Of a stretch of DNA of 14,835 bases, positions 8,148 to 14,105 are shown one piece after another. The stretch's first letter is position 1, and every line of letters begins with the position of its first letter. A program made the translations under genes and the position numbers. The stretch lies in assembly GCA_030740295.1 (NCBI GenBank), contig JASLXP010001197.1:1-14835 (forward strand), given 5' to 3'. Under the pieces are notes generated by a model. The model did not search any database. It was not told the DNA's origin and saw nothing but the letters and a program-made list of their open reading frames with translations. This DNA is from Planctomycetota bacterium. GTDB lineage: Bacteria; Planctomycetota; PUPC01; JACPCR01.

Positions 8148-9200
8148 TCACTCCTCCGCCGTGAGGTTCAACAGACCGTCCCATTCATCTACGTCAATGT
8201 CTGCGACGTAGGCGGTGTGGAATTCCTCGAAGGCTACCTGCTCGCGGAGCGGTACGACGGAACGAACATCCTCCGGCAGGCTCTTGGTGATCATGGTGTA
8301 GTTGTGTTCGAGCAGGCGGTAGCCGGAAGTAGCCGATCCTTTGAACTTCGGATGCGGCGGTACGATGCCGAGAGCGACCATCTTTTCGTCAAGGATGTCA
8401 GACACTTTGCAGAAGTTCTCAAAGCGTTCGTCCCATGAGCAGTCGGGCTCGACTGAGCGGGCAATCAGCGGATCCATTTCGTCTGCAAGCTCGGGCAGAC
8501 GCTGAAACATTGGATAGAGCCACTTGTCGTATGGAAAGTAAGTGCGGTTCAGCAGAAAGGCCAGCTCCATCGAGAGCTTCAGCGTCCGGCCGAAAGAAGT
8601 CATCGCATAGACCCAGTTTTCGCGAAGCGTGGCCCGCTTAATCATGTAGAGGCCCATGCCTGAGAAATAACGACACCAGTGCGCGATCCGCCGCTTCCAG
8701 ACCGGATCAGGATAGTAGCCCTGCAAGACCTCGCGCACCTGGGTGAAGCGTCCGCTCGGGTCGTGCCAGACCTCTCCGTTGATCACGTGGATGATGTCCT
8801 CCTCGGGAATGTTGAGCCACTCCTGAGACGTTTCCGGCGCGCGAGGATAACCAAGCATGCGCGTGAGAAATGCCTCACGCGGCTCAGGGGAGACGCCCGC
8901 CCCTTTCACATGCCCGGATCGCAGTCCGATACCCTCAAAGCTCTCCGGCACCTCGGATGAGAGAGTTTCGAGCATCTCTTCGAGCCGTGCCGAGGGGGTG
9001 CCCTCAGGAACGAGCATATTGACCCGAATACCGAAGTGGTGATCGCGCGAGAAGTCGTCGTCCATCTCGAGGCATTCCGATCCGTAACCGAAAAAGCCCA
9101 GCGCCGACTGCTCGGCCAATTCGGGAAATCTCGTTTCAAGTATCGGCAGAACTTCTGATTCAAAGAAACGTCGACTGATAGCAATGATTCCTTCGGGCAT
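8148..9200 (-). CDS. DUF4037 domain protein, nucleotidyltransferase-like
   Basis: The 350-residue product carries a nucleotidyltransferase-type signature near the N-terminus: FFGYGSECLEMDDDFSRDHHFG (residues 36-57), with the Gly-Ser pair at 40-41, the acidic run Asp47-49 and the D-H-H triplet at 53-55. This arrangement, followed by the helical region 155-230 (YYPDPVWKRRIAHWCRYFSG and a later tract with TFGR-like TSFGRTLKLSMELAFLLN), is that of DUF4037 proteins, whose substrate is not established. There is no signal peptide, so it is cytoplasmic. It is the upstream partner of the 747-aa secreted gene on the minus strand (105-bp gap) and is divergent from the propeller gene. No Shine-Dalgarno is visible before the ATG at 9200. 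A role in sugar catabolism is suggested only by position; transfer of a nucleotide to a small molecule such as an antibiotic-like compound is an alternative. Confidence 0.7.
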   Translation of the reverse strand: MPEGIIAISRRFFESEVLPILETRFPELAEQSALGFFGYGSECLEMDDDFSRDHHFGIRVNMLVPEGTPSARLEEMLETLSSEVPESFEGIGLRSGHVKGAGVSPEPREAFLTRMLGYPRAPETSQEWLNIPEEDIIHVINGEVWHDPSGRFTQVREVLQGYYPDPVWKRRIAHWCRYFSGMGLYMIKRATLRENWVYAMTSFGRTLKLSMELAFLLNRTYFPYDKWLYPMFQRLPELADEMDPLIARSVEPDCSWDERFENFCKVSDILDEKMVALGIVPPHPKFKGSATSGYRLLEHNYTMITKSLPEDVRSVVPLREQVAFEEFHTAYVADIDVDEWDGLLNLTAEE

Positions 9201-9201
9201 G

Positions 9202-9243
9202 GCAGCGTAATCCGAATCCGTAACCGTGTAATGAGTAATGATG
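9202..9243 (-). repeat. Period-7 repeat tract running up to the DUF4037 start codon
   Basis: On the minus strand the leader reads as successive heptamers ATCATT/ACTCATT/ACACGGT/TACGGAT/TCGGATT/ACGCTGC and ends one base from the ATG. The units are related but degenerate (consensus roughly ACKCATT/ACGGATT). It shares the 11-mer TTACTCATTAC with the tract before the divergent gene at 9393, so the two copies form an inverted repeat (9228-9238 and 9370-9380). Confidence 0.5.
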
Positions 9244-9258
9244 GGCAGCCGCCATCAT
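9238..9258. promoter_or_regulatory. Inverted repeat, 7-bp arms, in the divergent spacer
   Basis: ATGATGG at 9238-9244 and CCATCAT at 9252-9258 are perfect reverse complements around a 7-nt spacer (GCAGCCG). The 192-bp divergent spacer between the DUF4037 and propeller genes is the natural place for a shared operator, and the symmetry and spacing (centres about two-thirds of a turn per arm) suit a dimeric regulator. It could instead be an RNA hairpin in the DUF4037 leader. No regulator gene is in the window. Confidence 0.4.
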
Positions 9259-9308
9259 AGGTTTACGCCATCGTTTGAGAAGAGGCATTCGTCATTCGTT
9301 CTGGCCTT

Positions 9309-9335
9309 TTGCTGTCAGTTCAAAAAGTGTATAAG
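9309..9335 (+). promoter_or_regulatory. Candidate promoter for the propeller gene
   Basis: TTGCTG (9309-9314) and TATAAG (9330-9335) match sigma-70-like -35 and -10 boxes at 4 and 5 of 6 positions, with a 15-nt spacing that is shorter than ideal. Transcription would begin about 50 nt before the ATG at 9393. Moderate at best. Confidence 0.3.
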
Positions 9336-9371
9336 CGCAATCTACCGTGCTCATTGAGATCGCCTCTTCTT

Positions 9372-9392
9372 ACTCATTACGCATTACGCACC
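9372..9392 (+). repeat. Three heptamers (ACKCATT/ACGCACC) abutting the start codon at 9393
   Basis: The 21 nt before the ATG are exactly three 7-mers: ACTCATT, ACGCATT, ACGCACC. They occupy the place where a Shine-Dalgarno would be, and none is present. The divergent gene has a related tract in front of its own ATG. Confidence 0.55.
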
Positions 9393-10760
9393 ATGCCATC
9401 ACTCAACATCGGCTCGCGGCTCGAACTCTTCGTCGACGACTACCTCATTGAAAAGCAACGCCGCGTCCAGCAGCGGCTCAATCAGCCGACCCCTCGAGAG
9501 ATCGCTCTCGATTTCAATAAGCCCTGGGAAGGCAATACGAGCGGCTACTACCGGGTTTTCAAAGACGGGGACATCTATCGGATGTATTACCGTGGCAGTT
9601 CGCACGACCGGAAGAGCGGTGTAGCTGCCGAGCAAGTTGTCTGTTACGCGGAAAGCGCGGATGGAGTGAAATGGGAAAGGCCGGCCCTCGACCTTCATCC
9701 CTATCGCAGGTACAAGAAGACGAACATCCTCCATAGCGGCATCGGAGCACACAATTTCTCCCCGTTCAAAGACAGCAGACCGAGATGCAAGAAGGACGCA
9801 CAATACAAAGCGCTCGGTTCGGCCCGCGGTAAAGGCCTCGTCGCGTTCAAATCCAAAGACGGTTTGCATTGGACCCTGATGCAGGAAGAGCCAGTGATCA
9901 CCGACGGCGCTTTTGACTCGCAGAATCTCGCTTTCTGGGATGAAGAGCGCGGCTGCTACATTGATTTTCACCGAGACTTCCGCCGCATCGGGGGGAAGGG
10001 CGTTCGTGACATCAAGACGTGCACCTCTCAAGATTTCATCAACTGGACAAAGCCGAAATGGCTCGACTTTGGCAAGACTCCGCCCGAACAACTCTACACC
10101 AACGCCATCACTCCGTACCCACGGGCACCGCATATCCTGATGGGGTTTCCCAAGCGGTTCCTCCCTTCGCGATCTGTTGTGGACGTTGATCTGAATGGGG
10201 TCTCGGACGGCGTCTTCATGACGAGCCGCGACGGCCTTCACTGGAATCGATGGCGCGAAGCATTCATCCGGCCCGGCCCTCAGGACGACCGCTGGTACAA
10301 CCGAAACAATATGACGGCCTGGGGCATGCTCATCCTGCCTTCAGATATTGCAGACACGCCGGATGAAATCTCCCTGTATTCATCGGAGGGCTACTACTCA
10401 CCCAACGGCTGCCGCCTGCGACGATACACGTTGCGGCAGGACGGATTTGTCTCCTTGAATGCCGACGCGAGAGGAGGCGAAGTCTTGACCAGGACCTTGA
10501 GGTTTGAGGGCCGGCAACTGCGGATTAATTTTTCGGCCTCCGCGGCCGGCTCCGTGCGTGTGGAGCTCCAGCGAAGCGCGGGCAACCCGATCAAAGGGTT
10601 TGCTCTGAACGACTGCGATCCCATCTACGGTGATTCCATCTCGCACAAGGTGTGTTGGACGAATCAGAAAGATCTGTCGGCTCTGGCAGGGAAGCCCGTT
10701 CGTATTCGATTCGTGCTCGAGGATGCCGACCTCTACTCGATGCAGTTTGTGAAGGGCTAA
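9393..10760 (+). CDS. Five-bladed beta-propeller glycosidase-like protein (GH43/GH32-type fold), cytoplasmic
   Basis: From the ATG at 9393 the product is 455 residues. An in-frame TTG at 9309 would add 28 residues that look like translated leader, and the ATG gives the family-typical opening IGSRLELFVDDYLIEK (residues 5-20). Four blade motifs of the type S-x-D-(G/F)-x-x-W are visible: ESADGVKW (87-94), KSKDGLHW (153-160), TSQDFINW (211-218) and TSRDGLHW (277-284). DGAFDSQNLAFWDE (171-184) is a typical propeller core strand. Residues 360-450 are a small C-terminal beta-sandwich (TLRFEGRQLRINF). This plan matches the uncharacterised GH43/GH32-like proteins common in Planctomycetes and Verrucomicrobia; I could not assign catalytic acids, so hydrolase activity is inferred. 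No signal peptide, in contrast to the two lyase/hydrolase-like neighbours, so it may act on imported oligosaccharides. It converges on the SDR gene with a 54-bp gap and no visible terminator. Confidence 0.7.
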   Translation: MPSLNIGSRLELFVDDYLIEKQRRVQQRLNQPTPREIALDFNKPWEGNTSGYYRVFKDGDIYRMYYRGSSHDRKSGVAAEQVVCYAESADGVKWERPALDLHPYRRYKKTNILHSGIGAHNFSPFKDSRPRCKKDAQYKALGSARGKGLVAFKSKDGLHWTLMQEEPVITDGAFDSQNLAFWDEERGCYIDFHRDFRRIGGKGVRDIKTCTSQDFINWTKPKWLDFGKTPPEQLYTNAITPYPRAPHILMGFPKRFLPSRSVVDVDLNGVSDGVFMTSRDGLHWNRWREAFIRPGPQDDRWYNRNNMTAWGMLILPSDIADTPDEISLYSSEGYYSPNGCRLRRYTLRQDGFVSLNADARGGEVLTRTLRFEGRQLRINFSASAAGSVRVELQRSAGNPIKGFALNDCDPIYGDSISHKVCWTNQKDLSALAGKPVRIRFVLEDADLYSMQFVKG

Positions 10761-10814
10761 CGAGGACCTTCGGGCGATGCGCTCATGTTCATCACTTTCA
10801 ATCGGGGTGGGCGG

Positions 10815-11549
10815 TCAACCGGGCCTCTGACTTGCAGAAATTGCCGTCCCATCCTGTGGCTCGTACCCGAGAGTCCTGCACGTCTTCTCGATGGAGTAAC
10901 GACACTTGCGATGTCTTGAAAAGCCGTGGGCGATGGCGAAGTCGACGTTCGTTGCTTCTACGCAACAGCCGATGAGCTGGGCGGCGTCGCGGATCGAAAT
11001 CCACATGGCTTCGTGATCCGGATCCTGTTCGCGCACATCCAACCAGACTCCTCCAAAACGGATGCAGAATGAGGAAAGCTCGTGGGTATATCGAAAGGAA
11101 TGCGCAAGGGCTTCGCCCAGGACTTTGCAGGCGCCGTAGTGATTCTGAGGATTCGGCAGCGAATTTTCGGTCACGGTAACGGAAGCAGGGTACGCGTTGA
11201 CAGCGTTGACGCTGCTCGCATAGACCACGCGCCGGCATCCCTGGTCCACCGCGGCCTGGAAACCGTTGTAGAGGCCCTTGATGTTGTTCTCGAGCAGTGA
11301 CTCGTAGAAATCCGCCCGCATGCTTGGGTCTGCGGCCAAGTGCACAACGGTGTCGATCCCCTCGCACAGTTTCTGCATGGCGTCCAGATCCGATGTTTCG
11401 GCCTGGATGTATTCCGTATTGTCCTCGATTGGATAATCCAAAGGTTTTCGGTCGGTCAGTCTCAGATCGTATCGCTCCTGCCAGGTCCGGCCCAGATAGC
11501 CACCGATTCGGCCAGCAGCGCCGGTGATGAGCAGTTTTCTTCTTGTCAT
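10815..11549 (-). CDS. NAD-dependent SDR epimerase/dehydratase, close to uronate dehydrogenase
   Basis: The 244-residue product is an extended-type short-chain dehydrogenase. It has the glycine motif ITGAAGRIGGYLG (8-20; G10, G13, G16), Asp33 at the end of strand 2 (NAD preference), VVHLAADPS (68-76), ASSVNAV (111-117), the catalytic pair Tyr138-x3-Lys142 in YGACK, and a C-terminal LGYEPQDG (227-234). Length, the YNGFQAA stretch, WISIRDAAQLI (183-193) and the LGYxPxD end all resemble uronate dehydrogenase, which oxidises D-glucuronate or D-galacturonate to the aldarolactone. That fits a locus with a uronate-polymer lyase, but a 4-epimerase or other SDR role remains possible. An in-frame TTG at 11555 is the only upstream alternative; the ATG at 11549 gives the usual short N-terminus. 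A weak AAGAG lies 11 nt upstream. Divergent from the alcohol dehydrogenase gene. Confidence 0.75.
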   Translation of the reverse strand: MTRRKLLITGAAGRIGGYLGRTWQERYDLRLTDRKPLDYPIEDNTEYIQAETSDLDAMQKLCEGIDTVVHLAADPSMRADFYESLLENNIKGLYNGFQAAVDQGCRRVVYASSVNAVNAYPASVTVTENSLPNPQNHYGACKVLGEALAHSFRYTHELSSFCIRFGGVWLDVREQDPDHEAMWISIRDAAQLIGCCVEATNVDFAIAHGFSRHRKCRYSIEKTCRTLGYEPQDGTAISASQRPG

Positions 11550-11570
11550 TTTCAATGTTTCTCTTTTGGG

Positions 11571-11605
11571 GTATCGCTTGACTCGATACTTTTGCTGGAT
11601 ATTCG
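11571..11605 (+). promoter_or_regulatory. Palindrome GTATCG-n7-CGATAC overlapping a candidate -35 box
   Basis: GTATCG (11571-11576) and CGATAC (11584-11589) are perfect reverse complements around CTTGACT. The spacer contains TTGACT (11578-11583), a 5-of-6 match to a -35 box. TATTCG at 11600-11605, 16 nt further on, is a poor -10 (3 of 6). The site lies in the 219-bp divergent spacer, 22 nt before the SDR start, and would cover transcription towards the alcohol dehydrogenase and the leader of the SDR. A repressor bound here could control both genes. Confidence 0.4.
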
Positions 11606-11696
11606 GCGCTGCGAAATGGACCCGCTGACGGAGCCAGGATCAGGCAATCTATCGCATCGCCAGGCAGTTGGCGAAGGAGTGCTTGGCCTGCGGATG

Positions 11697-11708
11697 CTAT
11701 CCAGATAG
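11697..11708. promoter_or_regulatory. Short inverted repeat CTATC-CA-GATAG near the alcohol dehydrogenase start
   Basis: CTATC at 11697-11701 and GATAG at 11704-11708 are perfectly complementary, and GGATGC occurs on each side of the pair (11692-11697 and 11707-11712). It lies about 60 nt before the ATG at 11769. Arms are short, so this is a weak candidate operator or hairpin. Confidence 0.22.
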
Positions 11709-11768
11709 GATGCGCTGCGCAGAGCTTCAGCTCACATCTTTCGCCGCAGAACAGGACACATAGCTCTA

Positions 11769-12881
11769 ATGAAAACCCGCGCCGCAATCATGGTCGAGCA
11801 CAATCAGCCCGTGGTGGTGGAGGAGATCGACCTCGATCCTCCGCGAGAGGGCGAAGTTCTAATGCGCATGGAAGCCGTCGGCGTCTGCCACAGCGATCTG
11901 TCGGTCATCACAGGCACGATCTTCTATGATCAACCGACCGTGATCGGGCACGAAGGCGCCGGGACGATTATGGAACTCGGGCCTGGCGTGAAGGGCCTCG
12001 AAACTGGACAGCGAGTCATGCTGTCCTTCATTCATCCATGCGGCAGTTGCTATCATTGCACACGGGGCCGGCCCAACATCTGTGACCTCCACTGGCGAGG
12101 CGCTCCCCGAGGCATGTTGCAGGATGGCACGACGCGATTTCACAGAAACGGCCAACCGGTCCTTCAAATGAGCCGTACCGGAGCGATGTCCGAATACATT
12201 GTGGTTTCAGAGAAAGCGGTCATTCCCTTTCGAGGTGAGCCTCCGCCACCAGAACAGATAGCTCTCATCGGCTGCAGCGTGATGACCGGTGTGGGCGCAG
12301 TGACGAATACTGCGCGCGTTGAAGTGGGGAGCAGCGTGGCAGTCATCGGAGTCGGCGGCGTGGGGATTAATGTCATTCAGGGCGCCAGGCTGGCGGGTGC
12401 GGGCAAGATCATCGCAGTCGATTTGAATTCGGACCGGCTGAATTGGGCGAAAGATTTTGGAGCCACGCACACCGTAAACGGCTCGGAAGGGGATGCAGTG
12501 GAGCAGGTGATGGCTCTGACGGATATGAACGGCGTGGATTACTCTTTTGAAGCCATTGGAAATGCCCAGGCCATGGCTGATGGCTTCAGCATGTTGCGCA
12601 ATGGCGGGGCATTGGTGGTGATTGGTATCTCATCGCCCAAATCGATGCTGACGATTCCCGCCCAACTCTTTCCGTTCGGCGAACGCCGCATCCTCGGCTG
12701 CATGTATGGCTCGAGCCGCATGAGCATCGATATGCCCGCCCTGCTCGATCTCTACCGCGACGGCCGGCTCAAGCTGGATGAGCTCGTATCACGCACCTGG
12801 AAACTCGATCAGATCAATGAAGCCTTCGATGATCTTAAATCAGGCAGGGGGCTACGCGGAGTTGTGCGCTTCGAATCCTGA
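11769..12881 (+). CDS. Zinc-dependent alcohol dehydrogenase (medium-chain, class III-like)
   Basis: The 370-residue product is a complete medium-chain dehydrogenase. Catalytic-zinc ligands are Cys40 (VCHSD), His61 and Glu62 (GHEGAG), and Cys169 (IGCSVMTG). The structural zinc site is intact, with Cys91, Cys94, Cys97 and Cys105 in CGSCYHCTRGRPNIC. The Rossmann motif VIGVGGVG (192-199) and Asp218 in AVDLN indicate NAD. It would interconvert an alcohol or sugar alcohol and its aldehyde or ketone in the cytoplasm. Sequence layout resembles the class III/NDMA-type alcohol dehydrogenases more than sorbitol dehydrogenases, but the substrate cannot be read from this. AGGA at 11753-11756 is 12 nt before the ATG, so the ribosome site is weak. 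The divergent SDR and the shared spacer suggest co-regulation. No intrinsic terminator follows; CCGGC-n10-GCCGG just after the stop has no T-run. Confidence 0.85.
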   Translation: MKTRAAIMVEHNQPVVVEEIDLDPPREGEVLMRMEAVGVCHSDLSVITGTIFYDQPTVIGHEGAGTIMELGPGVKGLETGQRVMLSFIHPCGSCYHCTRGRPNICDLHWRGAPRGMLQDGTTRFHRNGQPVLQMSRTGAMSEYIVVSEKAVIPFRGEPPPPEQIALIGCSVMTGVGAVTNTARVEVGSSVAVIGVGGVGINVIQGARLAGAGKIIAVDLNSDRLNWAKDFGATHTVNGSEGDAVEQVMALTDMNGVDYSFEAIGNAQAMADGFSMLRNGGALVVIGISSPKSMLTIPAQLFPFGERRILGCMYGSSRMSIDMPALLDLYRDGRLKLDELVSRTWKLDQINEAFDDLKSGRGLRGVVRFES

Positions 12882-13026
12882 CTGAGAAACCGGCCTCGGA
12901 GCATGCCGGGCTGAAGACCGGGTGGAACCTGATTGTCCAGAAACTCGGCGGACGATTACCTGCCAGGTTCCATATACGCATCCCAAGGTCAGCCTCGTAG
13001 AGGTGAAGCTCCCTGGCCACAATCGG

Positions 13027-13065
13027 AAATAAAAAACGCCGACCAACACGTGCTGGCCGGCGTTT
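13027..13065 (-). terminator. Strong rho-independent terminator of the FecR-domain gene
   Basis: The minus-strand transcript can form a 16-bp stem from arms at 13050-13065 and 13034-13049, with two G-U pairs and otherwise full pairing, closing around the central CACGUG. It is followed by a U-rich tract (plus-strand A-run 13027-13036). On the plus strand the two G-U pairs become A-C mismatches, so the hairpin is designed for the minus direction. It begins 23 nt after the stop codon at 13089. Confidence 0.85.
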
Positions 13066-13088
13066 CTGATAGTACAGACGAATTGCTT

Positions 13089-14024
13089 CTACTGAGTGGA
13101 GGGCGGATCAGGCGGCGATGGCAGGACTGGATTTGTCTCGACTGGAACGATGCCCGTTTCGATGGGGTTTGCGTCATTCCGCACTTCGTTGACAGTGGTA
13201 TTCGGTATCTCTTCGGTGATGACATTCTGGATATTCTCGACCTCGGCCACCACAGCCTGTTGCTGTTCCTCGGTGGTGGTCTCCCCTTCGGTGGTCTCCC
13301 CTTCGGTTTTGTCGGCTGCCGCTACGTCCCCTTCCCCTTCAGCTTTCTTCTTGTCGTCACTGATCTCAATCTCTTTAACTTCTGTCTTCTCTTTTAGGTC
13401 TTCCTTCTGTTCCACCGTCGTTTCCTTTGGCTTTGATGGCTCCCCTTTAGCGCCTTCATTTCCGGCATTCTTGTTTTTCTTGATGGTCGTTTTCTTGTTG
13501 ATGGCGGGCACTGAATACTCGACCTTTCCTTCGAAAACGAAGACCTCAGTCTTCGCGGGGGCATTCAGTGTTGGCGGAGTGACGACTACCATAAATCGCG
13601 TGCCGCGGACACCGGCGACCGCGGTCGGGGTTCGTACTTCAAAGCTGGACTGAGTCTTCTTGAAACCTTTTACGTTGATCAGCGCGTTCCCCTTTTTCAG
13701 AGTAAGGACGGACCGGTTGATCAGCTTTGGCTTCTTTCTGAAGAGACCGACGAGCCTGGTCTGCTGGCGATTCTGATCGATCGTGAGGTCGCTGTTGGGG
13801 CCCAGTTTGACGGTGCTGTTATCGAAAAAGTTAATCTGCACAAATGAGCCCTCGGCGCCTGTGACGAATTTGTCCCCTTCCTTAACCGAATCTTTCTTCT
13901 TAGCCGGTTGGGCATTCTGAGTCACCTGAGGCCCTAAATCGAATATTGACCCTCCAGACTCTGCACTGAGTCCGGAGCATGCAAGCACAGAAGCACAGAC
14001 GCCCGAGAAAAGGCGGTAAGACAT
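13089..14024 (-). CDS. FecR-domain secreted protein with acidic low-complexity C-terminus
   Basis: The 311-residue product has a signal peptide (residues 1-21, cut near SA/ES; a V-L-A-C at 13-16 is a poor lipobox). Residues 45-170 form a FecR domain: VKEGDKFVTGAEGSFVQINF (47-66), FDNSTVKLGPNSDLTI (67-82) and the hallmark FEVRTPTAVAGVRGTRFMV (128-146). Residues 175-311 are a charged, Lys/Glu/Thr-rich and then Pro-rich tail with no predicted fold. There is no TonB-dependent receptor or sigma factor beside it, so it is unlikely to be a classical FecR anti-sigma/iron regulator; a periplasmic or surface structural role is more likely. AGAGGAA at 14031-14037, 6 nt before the ATG, is the best ribosome site in the window. 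It lies 81 nt after the barrel gene on the same strand and ends at the terminator at 13027-13065, so it is probably the last gene of that operon. Confidence 0.85.
   Translation of the reverse strand: MSYRLFSGVCASVLACSGLSAESGGSIFDLGPQVTQNAQPAKKKDSVKEGDKFVTGAEGSFVQINFFDNSTVKLGPNSDLTIDQNRQQTRLVGLFRKKPKLINRSVLTLKKGNALINVKGFKKTQSSFEVRTPTAVAGVRGTRFMVVVTPPTLNAPAKTEVFVFEGKVEYSVPAINKKTTIKKNKNAGNEGAKGEPSKPKETTVEQKEDLKEKTEVKEIEISDDKKKAEGEGDVAAADKTEGETTEGETTTEEQQQAVVAEVENIQNVITEEIPNTTVNEVRNDANPIETGIVPVETNPVLPSPPDPPSTQ
13275..13304. repeat. Two tandem 15-bp units inside the FecR-domain gene tail
   Basis: GGTGGTCTCCCCTTC occurs twice without a gap (13275-13289 and 13290-13304). On the coding strand it encodes EGETT twice in the acidic tail. 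It suggests slippage-prone growth of the low-complexity region. Confidence 0.8.
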
Positions 14025-14030
14025 ATTAAG

Positions 14031-14037
14031 TTCCTCT
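14031..14037 (-). promoter_or_regulatory. Shine-Dalgarno of the FecR-domain gene
   Basis: On the minus strand AGAGGAA lies 6 nt before the ATG at 14024. It confirms that start and shows that strong ribosome sites do occur here, which makes the lack of one ahead of four other genes notable. Confidence 0.75.
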
Positions 14038-14105
14038 CAAATGGTCTTGTGCCAGGTTCGGCCCGGCCTTGAATACTTTGCACCGAGAACTGGGGAAGTC
14101 AACAC

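Noticed and set aside
9309..9392. TTG-initiated N-terminal extension of the propeller protein
   Set aside because: The extra 28 residues translate the candidate promoter and heptamer repeats and are not family-like.
9202..9392. CRISPR-like array from repeated heptamers
   Set aside because: Units are 7 bp with no spacers of constant length and no cas gene nearby.
9399..10241. 280-codon minus-strand frame
   Set aside because: Antisense to the propeller gene, whose blade motifs are unambiguous.
10798..11787. 329-codon minus-strand frame overlapping the SDR
   Set aside because: Same strand, different frame; the SDR frame has all catalytic motifs, and this one runs into the alcohol dehydrogenase start.
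12892..12914. Hairpin CCGGC-n10-GCCGG after the alcohol dehydrogenase as terminator
   Set aside because: Only 5-bp arms, a long loop and no T-run.
13096..13653. 185-codon plus-strand frame, Ser/Phe-rich
   Set aside because: It is the complement of the Glu/Lys/Thr-rich FecR tail; the apparent hydrophobic runs are a by-product of low complexity.
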